A DNA stretch of 64,000 nt from Sympetrum striolatum (lineage: Eukaryota > Arthropoda > Insecta > Odonata > Libellulidae): NCBI GenBank assembly GCA_947579665.1, contig OX388350.1, positions 28,739,393 to 28,803,392 on the forward strand, given 5' to 3'. The position numbers and the translations under genes were made by a program. Shown here piece after piece: positions 1 to 12,467 of the stretch. Below the pieces are notes generated by a model. That model was given only the letters and a program-made list of their open reading frames with translations, had not been told where the DNA came from and made no database searches. Positions within the stretch are counted from its first letter, which is position 1. Each line of letters starts with the position of its first letter.

Positions 1-2830
1 AGCAGGAAATGGTTTATCGCCCTTACGTGTTTTACTCGTGACTTTTATGAGAAGGAGCGCATCATTCTTCGAACGCACTTGGCTCGCAATCAGGGATAAA
101 CATTCGGGATTAGGTTACGCTCAGAAACATCCATGTGTCATTTGGTCTAATTTTAATTTCATGAGCTTGGTGCCCTTCGTTGAATCATTATTGCTTCCTT
201 TAATTTCTTTATTCGTATTTTATAAACATCCTAATTGAGTCCTGTAACTTTTTTTACTAGTGTTTATTAATTATTTAGCTTTTAGATGTTTTGATCACGG
301 AATGATTGTTTAGAATGTTTGTAGGAAAAAGATTTTGATTCAGTTTTTTTAATCGAGTATTTTATTATTAACTTTTTTAGCCGTTTCCCTTATTAATATT
401 ACATTCTTCTTATCATTGAAATGGCATGCTTAACCGTAATTAGTGCGTGAAAGTTGGTCACGTTATCAGGATTTAATATTGTGGCTTTCTTAGAGTGTTG
501 AAATCTCTCGAATGGCTCAACTTTATAGATGAGCTAGCGGCGATTTTGTCAGAAGAATTTAGATCTCTCTATGACATAATTGCCCTGTCTTGCGACTACG
601 GGAAGAATTTAACGAATTAGAATATCTATTCAATGACTTATTTTAGTTATATTTTTTAATCCAGCTAGTGGAAATAGTAAGTTCTCTTTCTATAAATCCA
701 TTGAACTGTTAGTACATGAAAAATTAGCAACTTAGCTAAGAAAGTAATGTTTGAAAGTGAAGATAGTAAATTAGTAAGGTACTTATTTTGGGCGAATTTG
801 AGACTTTAAATTCCATCAATAAAGATACTCCTTATCACTCCTTTACTTTTCTAAACTATATAAGTAGTGATGTAACACGAACTAAGGTTGGCTCAGAAGT
901 TTACCTTGGGGAAAACCTTTTATTTGGGAAACTCCCGTGCAGAAGCATAATAGCCCACGCATAAGTCGTTCACAACTGTGAAACGAAAGAGAACCATATA
1001 AAGAAGATGATATTGGAAATGAAATAGGCATTAGAAATTTCATTGGACTTAATTGCTTGTCTGAGTTCATGGAGTTAGCAAAGTTTAATCGCAACCCGGC
1101 CTACTAATCGTCAAACTAGTAAACTCTTGTACTTAAAAAGTTAAAATCTTGACATTCTGATTTGACGTACGAAAAATATCATATTCTATATTGAGCCACA
1201 CTTTCTCCACTATATAGTTATCAGTAGCCCATCCCTCTCGAATTTTGCGTTCCGGTTTTAGTTAATCCATTTTTTGCTCCCATCACATTTTTCTTTCTGA
1301 CAGTATTTGCCCGACCTTTCTTTTGACGATGAACAGTACATTGGAAGGATTGCTTTTATTGTTATTTCTTGGAAAATCTTCTCGGAGAAAAATTAAAATC
1401 AAAACGCATCTTCATTTACAGCACAACTCTCGACCCACATTAAAGAAACAACGCATTTATTTCGGACTATTAAATCTCTCCTTCAATTTTACTCGCGCGA
1501 ATTAATATAGAATTGGAAAATTTAGTTGTGGATTTGAAACAATACAGAAGCTTAGGAACAAGTAAACTCTGCAGGAAAACTTGCACAAACCTAGTGAAAG
1601 AAATAACTTAAGGATATTTAAAAGGTTCATAATCTAAATCTAGAACTAAGAACATAGTGCAAGTATCAAACACTCGAATAAAATACACTACAAACGGTAT
1701 AATCAAGCAATAATAAATTGTACCATTTATAATTAACACACTAATCATACCTGAAAGGAACAATAATTACGTGTTAAAATTTATGATTCATGTTTTCATG
1801 TCTTTACGAATTCACGATTTTCCGACCGTTTTTGAGAACGAATTTGTCCGTAAAGCTAGTCGGGCATACATTCCTCCATCGGTGATATTTAGCGACGGTA
1901 GAGCTGGTGGTATTCACATTCCACGATGAAACTCCGAATGAATCTCATAGGGGGCTCTTAATATTCTTCCCGCGGGTCCACAGTCTCTTTCCACCCCCTT
2001 CCATCAGCCACAAGACGTCGCCACGTCGTGTTCCCTGCTTTTTCCCTCACCGCGGTGCATGACGGGAGGACAACTGCGTCTTTACCGTACCGAACAAAAA
2101 GCCGTTGAATGAAGACTGCGCAAGCCCGTGGCCTCTTCGTCTGCCCTTTTAAACCGTTTCGTCACTTAAAAAAAAGATGGAATTGCGGCAACGCCGATGA
2201 TGACTGAGATCAAAGATTATCCGCTCCTTCCTAGTTTGTTTTTCCGTCGTTGGAGACAAAAATGTCTCCACGCCCCATTCGGATATCGGAATTTCTTAGT
2301 TTTTTGTAGTGTCTCCTTTCCGATAAGTGGAATGTAATGGGTTCCTTCACGATTCGCTTGAAAAGTGATTGAAAAGGATTCTTGGGAAATCGAATTTTCG
2401 GATAGTCGTCCTGGCCAAGAATTTGTGGATTTTGGTCCAATAAAAACTAAAATTTCGTATCCTTGACAGATTGTGGAATTATCTGAGTGGTTGTAAGTTT
2501 CAGTTGATAGCGATCGTATTAGGCTCAGGTTTGATTTACTGTGGTTACGTAAATCTAATAAGTGAAAGCTGTCGGTAAACTTCATTCCAATTTGGCTACT
2601 ACATCCGTTTTGAATGGTTCCAGTGTTTCCAAACCATTTACCGTTGAAATCTGATGCGGCGGGAATAAGCTCTTGGTGTGCCGCATGATATCAAAGAAAA
2701 ATATGCCCTATTGTCATTAGGTATATGCTCTATTTTGCGAGGTGTTGTTTCCTTTCATGAGAGTCCGTAAATTAAACTTTCAAATATACTCTTCTTTTTC
2801 TAATTACTACTTTCATTCTTTTTCTTATAC

Positions 2831-3066
2831 TAGGGCAAGGTGCCCTATTATGGGATGGTTTTCTAATTTGGGGAGATGATGTTTTTCGCTTTGTAGTTAC
2901 TGCTACCTAACAAAATCCTGTGTAATCTCTGAAGAAGCGCTACCAGATTTTCTATAACGCTTCTTAAAAGATTACACAGGATTTCGTTAGGCAGCAGTAC
3001 TTACAAAGAGAAACAACCTACCTCGCCAAATTAGGAAACCATCCCCATAATATGGCATCTTATCCA
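2831..3066. mobile_element. Fold-back (MITE-like) palindromic element
   Basis: The left half, starting GGGCAAGGTGCCCTATTATG, is repeated in inverted orientation in the right half, which ends CATAATATGGCATCTTATCC. The two arms of roughly 110 bases meet almost without a spacer near 2951, so the whole stretch can fold into one imperfect hairpin. The arms differ by scattered substitutions and small indels. Both ends show the same terminal block, which fits a foldback/MITE copy. I did not find a convincing target-site duplication, so the superfamily is unknown. Confidence 0.75.
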
Positions 3067-4739
3067 GCATAGTTATTTCTTCTTTTTCGATTTTATTTAA
3101 ATTTCAATAAGCAAAAGGTGTGGTTTGTTTCGCTAAGCTTGAATCAAAGCGTGTGCCGCTTAAGATAAATGTTTAAGAAGCACTGGACTAATCAATCAAC
3201 GATCTATTATTTGGAATCTGTTTTGGTTTTCTTTGATCAGAAATAAACTCTTTGCCGTAATTCAGCGAATATCCTTATCGTTTTCATCAAAGTGTGAGGA
3301 ATTCGCTTTCCTCGGCGAGTCAAGTAAAGTCATTTAACGAGCACAAAAATAAGCAATTTTTAATGAGCTGTTCTCATCGTCCGTGCCCAATTAAAAGAGT
3401 AGCTCTTCGTCAAAAGTGTACTCATTAATATAGAACGTTTATTTTTTCTAAAGGACATTGTGAAATAGAGCTGGGAATAGTTTTCTGCAGGTTTACGTTC
3501 TTAGGTAGGTTGAAATGACCGCGTAGTTGGGTCTCGAGGTCAATGATAAATAATGGAGACACTATTTCCGTAGGCTGTGGTGTACGTTCTTGGTAAGCTG
3601 ACTGTTCGTGGCTTAGGAATGTTGATTTATTGATACTGATGATGTAAAGCGAGCGGCGACTGTCTACGTTGGTAACAATAGGAGCATGTAAAGTTGTAAC
3701 AGTGATATGTATAGCTGCGGAATGAAATGTTTATTTTCATGATACGCAATATGTGAATCCCACGAATGAAAGGCATCGATGCCATATATTGCTTAGGTAG
3801 AAAGTCTGTAGAACTATCATAATTAATTTAACCGACGCAACGAGCAACGCTTTCAAGGAGAGCCTCGCCAGAGTTACATCCTCTCTGTTCTAATTATACA
3901 GGTTTTTATGTCACTACTTGAAGACGTTTTCCTTGGGAACAAAATGCATCAAGCAAGCTCCTTTTGGTTTTTTGTTCTCTTCCCCTTTCATGCTTTGTGT
4001 TGGTGTTCGTAACCTCCCGTAGTTTGCGATGTGTTCTTTGCTAAAATTATTTATTCACGGAAGTATTTTTCCTCCGTTGAAAATGAATTTCATGGCTGCC
4101 GAAATTTCGTTTCACTACAATCCAAAAATCGCTAGGATCATTTGGTTTGCGATCTACGATAGTCGTTTATAGAATTTATTTGGGGTTCAAATATTATTCG
4201 TCCTCTATAAAATTAGTGAACAACTATGGTTTACCCGTAGATGATTTCAATTCATAAGTAAGACGTACTTCGCTGGTACACAGTTATTTGATAACAATAA
4301 ACTCAATATCTCTTCCGTAAGTCGACAGTAAGTCAGTATCTCATTTACCATCATGAATATCTCTCCTGTAGGTCAACAGTAAGTTAGTATGTATCATATT
4401 TATCATCCTGAAATGTTTCTACAATGTATTGTCAAAAATTACCCTCTACGCCATTCAAGTTTTATTCGTTAATGACTAAGTTTGATCATGATTATACTAT
4501 GGTTACCTTATTTACGTTGATTACTAATAATAGAAGTTGTTTAGTCCCTTTTTATCTAGTTCTCTGAATGGAGAAACGGGTGATATCATTCGGGAATGGC
4601 CTGATTGTATTTGATGATTAAGAGGCTCAAGATCTTGAATTCCATTGTCCTAAATCAGTTTAAGATTTTCAACGGGCGACGTCCTTCAGAGTGGCGTGAT
4701 CTTGTTTCGGTAGAATAGGTTACATAATAGGATCTCCCA

Positions 4740-5110
4740 ACCGAATTCTCGGTCCTCTCGGGGCCTCCTTCGATAGCTAAGGGGCGTTTCGTCAGCCGAT
4801 GGAGGTTATTCCTTCCCCATGAATCGTCTGCGTAGCTCTTTTACGCACGGTGACGTCACGTTTACTCCGAAGTGCCCCACCCTTTTCGCGCTGGAAGAGT
4901 ACGAAGTCCGGAGAAAGTGTGGGAGACTTCCTCGCGAGACCCAGGGCTGTCGTCGGAGGTGGGCGACAGGATGTCCGTGGCGCCAAATTTGGCATTGGAA
5001 CCGTTTGACCAACGTTCCATGTGCCTTAAAAGTTCCTGTCAGTTTGGGTGGTATGTCCCTGGCGCCCGGTCTGGACAAACCCTTGAATTTTTGCTAGTTG
5101 TGTATCCTTG
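4740..5110. promoter_or_regulatory. CpG-rich patch with a consensus CRE
   Basis: This patch is clearly richer in G+C and CpG than its surroundings and has overlapping open frames in several frames, which is a composition effect. It carries the full palindromic CRE TGACGTCA at 4851-4858. It could be a promoter or enhancer, but no TATA box, initiator or downstream exon could be tied to it, so the call is tentative. Confidence 0.25.
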
Positions 5111-6273
5111 ATGCCATCTTTTGAAGGTCGTGATTAAATTTCATTGCTAAAGTAATGGAGAGTTGGTGTACTTGCTTGTCAGCAGAAGAACCATAAACTT
5201 TTTTGGGATACTTATTCCACATTCAGCCGAGACTTTGTCTGGTTCTGTTCCGGATGTCCGGCTTGTTTACATATACGAGCTAAAAGCAATGAGAAACTCG
5301 AAATTTACGAAATTCAGTTATTTCGTGCATTCTTGTATGTGCGGCGTCTGAAGGATGCTTCAGTAGTGATTTTGAGTTATTTGACAGTATTTATTGTTGC
5401 GTACGTGGTAATTCATTATTCGAATTATCTCGTAAATTAGCTATCGCTAGTACTTTTCTACTCTCTTATTCTTGCAGAAGATACATTTTTTGTGGTTTGA
5501 AATCTCTCTTTTTAATCTGTATGTTTGCCTTGCAATGAATATCGAGTATTGCGTATTAACTCGTGCAGCGTCGAGTTTTGTCTAAGTCTCTATGCTTTTG
5601 TTTTTTCTCTAATTCAAAAAACATTTACTAGTTCAATGAGTATGTTTTTGAAATTAGAATAGCTGGAATGCATTTGTATGTCGAAATGACTCATTATCGC
5701 TTCCTGTTTAGCAGACGACATGTTGTTTTAAACCTAGTAAAGAGAATGTGTATCCTTGATTTGTTTGTTCATAACTCGTCGATGTATGAAACGCATTTTC
5801 TTGGGTATCTAACGTTTTCCGCTTAGTTGATTTCGATAAGAAATCGCTGCGCTTCACTTCCTTTTTCAGATATTAATCCAGAATAAACTGCTCGAAATAT
5901 GTAGTTAGAAATAATTTAAAATGGGCATATCTCAGCGAAATATGCGAGTTAGGAAATCTTGGGTAGGACTAAGGAATTTACAGAAATCTATTTATTCGTA
6001 CTGTTAAAAGAAATCTCTTTAAAGGAATTAGCATGCTCAAAAGAGGATATTTGTAGCAATTGTACGCAGATAAATTATTTTAACATCATGAAATCTCCGC
6101 ATTGGCTGAAACTCGCTGTCTGTTGCGAATAACAATTTCATGTTTCCATGTTTAATGCTGCTTATCTCAATAATGTTTTATGTATTTGATATTGGTGTTA
6201 TATTAGAAAGTAATGCAGAATGAATCGTATGCCTGGCAAAACTGAATGGATTTGATGGACCTTCATTTAATCA

Positions 6274-7062
6274 TCATCATCATATGGTGTTCTGCCCTGA
6301 AGCAGGTCTCGCACGCCACTGCCGTCTCCATTCTTCTCTGTCCATAGCCTTCTCCTTAGTCTCTCTATAATTGTTTATTTTCACCTCATCCACCATCTTT
6401 ATTATTCTTCTTCCTCTCTTATTCCTTCCTTCCACTGCGCCTTCTAATGCCACTTGCAGTACGCTATTCCCTCTAATTATGTGGCCCAAGCAGTTAGCTT
6501 TCCTTTTTTTATTTCCGTCACCATCCTTCTTTCTTCCTTTACTTTACCAAGGAACTCCTCGTTCCTCACCATATCCACCCATCTCACCTTCTCCATCTTT
6601 CTCCACACCCACATTTCAAACGCTTCAATTCTCTTTCTTTCCCTCTTCCTTAGCGTCCATGCCTCACATCCATACATTGCTATGCTCCATACCACTTTGT
6701 CAATCTTTTTCTCAGCCCCAGATCTAGAATCTTACTGCATAATAAGTTCCTCTTTTGGCTGAAGGCCTCTTTTGCCATCGCTACTTATCATGGTTCCTAA
6801 GTATCTATATCTTTTTACTTTTTCTAACATGCCTTCTTTTATTTCCACATTTGTTTGCTCTTCAAAGTTTACTTGCATCACCTTTGACTTTTTTACGTTT
6901 ATTTTCATCCCGTATTCTTTCATTCCTTCTTCCACATCCTTTATCAGCCTTTGCAGTGCTTGCATGTTATCAGCCAAGATTTTATATCATCTGCAACTCA
7001 TATTTCTTATCTTCCTCCCTCCAATAGTAACTCCTTCCTCATTCCCATCAAATACTTTCTGG
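6274..7062 (-). mobile_element. 5'-truncated, decayed LINE (non-LTR reverse transcriptase 3' end)
   Basis: Read on the minus strand, three broken frames give the C-terminal half of a non-LTR reverse transcriptase. One (6732-6977) contains LADNMQALQ and YRYLGTMISSDGK. The next (6477-6695) contains MYGCEAWTLRKRERKRIEAF. The last (6280-6489) holds an Arg/Lys-rich end. The catalytic box survives only as ADD in another frame at 6983-6994, so small indels have destroyed it. The 3' end at 6274 is a short TGA/ATG repeat. The copy is flanked by the perfect direct repeat TTCATTTAATCA (6262-6273 and 7063-7074), the target-site duplication. RTE-like or jockey-like origin is plausible; the clade is not certain. 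Confidence 0.88.
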
Positions 7063-10000
7063 TTCATTTAATCAACTGCATATAATATCACCACTTTGTA
7101 GATATATTTATAAGTACCAAAGAGAAATATAAATCAGAGAAAATTTAAAATTCCAACCTTTGGAATTCACAATTGAGTTTTATATACTGTTTTATATATA
7201 TGTACTGCCAATTATCACACGATAAAATAATAGCTTTTTAGAAGGGATTCTCCAAGGATATGTACAGCACCATGGAAAATCTATATTATCTTATAAGATG
7301 CTCCATGATATTTAAATGTTTTTGTCTTGTAGCAGGACATATACCATTCCTCAACGTTGATTGAATTTTACAACTTAGTCTTCCGCCTTGTAGTTCGAAT
7401 TCTTTATTGGCTTCCCTTCTTCGTTGCCTTCTCGCTATCATTATTTTCGGAAGTTCCCTGTTTGGTGTCAATGTTATTTAAGAGAAAGCGAAAGTCCTTC
7501 ACGTCTCTTGTAGCCTCTTCGAATTGCAAAAAGCGGTTAAGAAACTTACAACTTGCCTTATGCTCGCCGCAAGCCGCTGAATGCGTGCCGTCGCGACTTA
7601 TAAAGGATGTCCATATTGGAGTGCCTTATCTTTCTTAGCCGAAGTTTAATTCCCCCCGTGCTTCCGCACCACCCACTCCATCCCAATGGAAACTTACTTA
7701 TCCCACGTAATTGTCTTCCTGCGCTTTGAACGTTATTTCGTCTGCGTGAGTTCACGTCCCCGAGGGAAATTCTATCGTATTACTCGTCGTCTGGGAAATC
7801 ATTTGGCTTCTGTAGTTACGGCCGTACGCCGCATAAAAATTCCTGGGGTTTACCGCAGGGGTTTCCAGGATACCATGTGAGGTAATATCTGAAATAGTAT
7901 TTTGTGGGAGATCGAGGAAGAAAAAATATATCAGAGGAAGTGGGCAGAAGCTCTTGAGTGATGGAAAACTCTATGAAGTCATATCGTTGTAATTGTTATT
8001 AATAAATTATTGCGGCCAAGGATGAAAATTCACTTCTATATAAAATTTGAAATTTCCTGTTCGTGTACGCTTGATTGAAATGGCTTGCGTCAATCTGAAA
8101 TTATTGTATGGATATTGAAGTATATAATTGTCATGTACGATGAATTGTATTTTCTCTGCTCTTGCGACATTATCTTGATGTATGGAATAATTTTTGTTTG
8201 AGTTTTGTTGAATGAGAAAGGAAAATGTATTTTTAATTAATTTTTTCCTCGAGCTTGCTCATGTGATAGTATTTAAGCTACTGAGGTACGATAGATTCTG
8301 AATAAAGAGACTCATTTTGGTTGCTCCTAATCGAATGCCTTGAAGAGAGTTATCTTCATCGAATTCTAGCAGTTACAGTTGGGTTTTTGTCTTTTTCAAC
8401 CTTCAGTCGAAAATATTTTTCCTAAGAAACCTACTTTTTTTTCCTTGTATTTTTTTTCTAATTTTAACATTATATTCAAGTATGTATTTACAATTGAGGT
8501 TAGATGGAAGAGGACAACAGAGGCCTAACCTCGCCTTTATAAAGAGTTCATTAATTCATGATTCTTATATAGTTGTAAAGATAGCGTAGAATTGCAGATA
8601 TAGTATTAACCTTACGTTTCCATTTAGAATTCCATACTGGCTCATTTTGCGAAACTAAGGGCAAACTACCTCACTCCTTATCGTTCCTTGTGGACTTGTT
8701 CTCCCTCGAATGGCTTTGGTAGTTAATGGTTATAGATGAGTTGAAAACCTGTGCCTTTTGGCTGATTACTTAGGAGCGCCAGTGAATTTTAAATTCCTTA
8801 TAAGTTTCAGATTGCATTCAATTTCGTAGGAGCAAATCGTTCTCATAGATTTTCGCTCCGCATAGCAGTAAATTAATTTTAGCATTTGAGTGTTATTTAA
8901 GGTATTACTACAGAAATCTCCCTTGTCTTTGTGAAGCTCCTTACTAGAAAATCTCCATTTAAATCCGTGAGGGTAGCTTCTAAAATCTTTCAGTATTGAA
9001 AATTGATTTAAACCGCTCGTTACGAATATATGGAAGGTCAGTCTCAACGTTGGCGTCCGTTGAACCTTGTGGTTTGACTTCAGTTTGCTTTTGATCCCTT
9101 CACTTCCGTTTCCTAAGCTGACAATCGGCCGTTTCATCGGAATTTACTTTCACATCTTCTTCACAGAATCAGAGGATTAAGATTCCTCGATTTCTCTCAA
9201 GCGTTACAACGTAACAAGTGGAGTTTACTGTAGGCGTTGCCCTTACTGGCTATGGCATTTGTGTGTGGTCTCTGCCGGATTTTGCTTCTTTGTCTTATGA
9301 GTCTGTGAGCTTTATATTTCAATCGGAATTTTAATTCAGGTCTCTTTTCTCAATTTTTTCCCAAAATCTTGCAGCATTAAAATTAAGAATCCATATAATA
9401 TGAGATTTATTGCTAGTATTTTTTAGACTTAAAGTTAGACAATATTTAGTTAACGGTTTTTCTCTGGTTTTGCTTGAAATGGAAGGAAAGAATGTTATTC
9501 GAATATTCACGAGTTTTTTTTCCTTGTCCAATGTTGATCAATCATAATGGATGGTCTCTCTCAATCATAATACTGAGCCTTGTTCTTACGATCACGATGG
9601 AACTAAATATTTTCTTCGCGATTAGAAATGTCAGTTACTTATTCATATCTATATTAAGTCTGATAGCATTAATTAATTTATTGAAACGATTCATAATAAT
9701 GCTATTTTGCAGTGAATACAAAATTACAATATTTAAAAAGTAATTAATTAATAAGTAGCTAGGCATTAGCTAGTAATAGATGGACAATAACTAAAAGAAT
9801 ATTTGAAAAATATGTTTAGAGTAAAGCATTATTTACTTAAGACATTAATCACATGGAAATTTATCCATACATTCTTTTAAGAATGAGTCATGTCAGTCTG
9901 AAAGAATTTTTGGAGGGAGTTCAGAAGGTTATGGAGTCGATAGGGTTGGGAACGTTGCGCAAAGGATAATCCAAATGTAGCAGAGGAGTAAGACCGGTTG

Positions 10001-10551
10001 ACCTGGGTGGAACGTGATATTTAAACAGTGAAGCTATTGTGGGAGTTCATTACAGTGTAGATGAAAGAAAGATCCGAATTTATTAAGAATTCTTATATAT
10101 TTATTTATTTAATGTAATCGCTCCAATTTGGTATGATTACTAGCTATCAACGGTCGAGGCGGATATAGCAAGACAACAAAACAATGTGCCAGGCATTCAC
10201 CCAAGAATGAGGGGGAAACCTCTATAAAAACATCCCTTGGACGGTACACATCATATGAATAAGCTCAGTTAGTTCAATAAGTCAAATATACAGTATACTA
10301 ACACCTCCCCCAAAAACACAGTCGGTTGAATTAATTTCTACTACATAATTTAATACTTCCTGGAACTAATTTCTTATGTGGATGTTAGGAAATTTCTATT
10401 GCCTCGCGCGATTCATTTCCAGCTGTCGCTCTAGTATTCATCGTCCACTCGTTGTGTTGTAGTTTGCGATGAGTGTACTCGAATTCCTCCGCAGAAATTT
10501 CTCGATCCATTTCCCGATTCGTCTCTCAGAGAGCGTGCGTTCCCGATTCAT

Positions 10552-10632
10552 CGTCACGTGGAAATATCTTATCGATGACGTACGCGTCAGGCGGTGACGC
10601 CATAGCGCGTTCCTGGCGAAGGAGAGGTGACG
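10552..10632. promoter_or_regulatory. Cluster of TGACG half-sites with a CACGTG E-box
   Basis: Within about 80 bases there are five TGACG/CGTCA half-sites (10552-10556, 10576-10580, 10585-10589, 10595-10599, 10628-10632) and one GTCACGTG (10553-10560) that contains an E-box. CREB/ATF factors bind the first type; MITF/TFE-type bHLH-Zip factors bind the second in CLEAR elements of lysosomal genes. Function here is inferred only from motif density in a GC-rich patch. Confidence 0.3.
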
Positions 10633-12439
10633 TCGACCTCCGAAGAGATGCCCACGGAGGCTGTGAATGAGACGCAGTTTGTCGGGGACACTGATTTACC
10701 TCGTAGTCGACCTTTCTTTGTGCGCTCTCAATCGATTCACTCCCTAAATAGCTGTCGATCAACAGATGTCGAGTAGCCATTATTGCCGTTCGATGAGGCT
10801 TCTAATTTGTGGTTCATTTCCTCCCTCCATTTGGAGGCTAATGCAGGTGCTGTTGACGTTGATTACCCGGGAGACTTATGCGGGAGGATGTGAGGAGATT
10901 ATGGTTCGCGAATGGATGCAGCTGATTGATTGATTTCAATGTTCATTTGCCATTTCCGCATGTCGCGTTCCTTGTTGCGAGCTGGTTCATTGAATTAACA
11001 TACTTCTATGAAGGATTTGAGAAAACCAGTTTTGGATCGCGTGATTTCATTCTTTTAATGCTGAACCTTTTCTCGTGAGTCACTGATTTAGTAGAATGAA
11101 TGGAAAAAATTGTTTGTTTTTGTGTGAATGAGGTACTTTTCGAAAACGGAGCTCCTTTCATTTTAATTAAACTTTGCTTATCATTGTTTTTATAGCTTCC
11201 TGTACATTTTTCAAAGAATGATTTAGAATTTTAAAAGTACGCTGAAACATATTGATTTAAAATTGTACTTAATTTCAAGGAATAGAGTTAAATAATACAT
11301 TACTTCGAAGTTGAAGAATATTCTTAAACTTTATTCTGTTATGAATCCATTTAGGTATATGAAATCGTTTCCATGATTGATTTATTAAATTATCAGAACA
11401 AGTTTTCTATGAATTTGTCCTAATGTAACGTTTATATCGGAATCCGTAAGTAATTGTTTGTATTTTGTGTACATTTTTCAGTTACGTATTACTTTTTTCC
11501 TTTGAAAAATATTTTTTTGGCTTTGCCTCGCTTTAATTACTGTCCGAATCTAACTATCCCGAAAAGGTGTAAATTAAGATTGTGTAAATAACTTACTTGC
11601 TAGATATCCATTTTATTTCGCCAAATAATGTTGTGTCTAATAATCCTTTAGGCGAATTTTACTCTTGATAAGATTTGCGATACTGTAATTTTATTGGCCC
11701 AAATCGATTACGAGTTTCGAAAATTTCAGCTTGGATGTCTGAGTCACATTCATATCTAATTCCTGGAATTCTTGGTAGTTCCTTATCCCGATAAATTTTG
11801 TTTCCTATCTTATGTATGGTGGTTCATTTCTTATGTGTGGATGATACCATATACGGTGTCAAAAACTCCATATGAATGATAGATGCCAAGTATTGAGGTG
11901 TGGAAGCTGCAGCATTGTCTATTTTTGATCTTCTCTCGGAGATGTTTCCTCTGATGAAGTTTAATTGGGAGGTCATAAAAGCCTCTGTCGTTAAAGCAAG
12001 CACAGCTTGAATACAGCTCTTTCACTCTTGTATTTTTCTCTGAACCCATCGTAAACATAATCTCTCTTCGCCAAGGTTGCATTTTGAAATTTTTATATCT
12101 GCTCTAAAATTCAAGCGTCAGCTACCGCGTCTTCACGGTGTAGTCCTGTGACCGACGAGAAGTGTTTCTTCAAACACCGTACATTTCGTTCGGAAAACGT
12201 GATGCATTTGTTCTCACTTTATCTTTCCGATCTCCGGGTGTGGGAGAGGCGCCAGTGGTCAATCGATCTCACTTTGCTTACGTAAGGGACGCTCTATGTG
12301 ATAGGAGTCTTTGAGCTAGCTTTCATTTTTAACGTGTTTGAAGACGGCTTCTGAAATTAACAGAAGATGCGTTCTTGTCCACTCGCGAGTGTTTTTGGCG
12401 TTTTTTTTTTATTTTCTCGTTCCCTCATGTTTTTAGTTA

Positions 12440-12467
12440 AATGGTTTTATAAATTTATAAAGCCATT
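12440..12467. repeat. 28-bp near-perfect palindrome
   Basis: The arms AATGG..TTTATAAA and TTTATAAA..CCATT meet at a central AAATTT with a single mismatched pair. It could extrude as a small hairpin or be a remnant of a fold-back element. No flanking duplication is evident. Confidence 0.7.

Larger units (their letters stand above)
1..6261. other. Left flank without a recognisable gene
   Basis: All frames are broken by stops every few dozen codons. The open frames present are under 125 codons, lack known motifs and overlap one another on both strands. CpG is frequent and the base composition is AT-rich. Inside lie a fold-back element (2831-3066) and two GC-richer patches, about 1960-2110 and 4740-5110. 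I see no splice-compatible coding exons, tRNA or rRNA. It may be intergenic or part of a very long first intron of the gene further right. Confidence 0.6.

Noticed and set aside
4792..5111. Four overlapping open frames of 67-92 codons
   Set aside because: They occupy both strands of a GC-rich patch and show no family motif or splice context.
6371..7071. Plus-strand open frames of 90-118 codons, rich in Ser/Pro/Phe
   Set aside because: They are antisense shadows of the minus-strand LINE reverse transcriptase.
9252..9308. ATG followed by a signal-peptide-like stretch (MAFVCGLCRILLLCLMSL) and a possible donor GTGAGC
   Set aside because: The GTGAGC donor would give phase 2 and the earlier GT phase 1, while exon a needs phase 0; the frame then stops. 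No other support.
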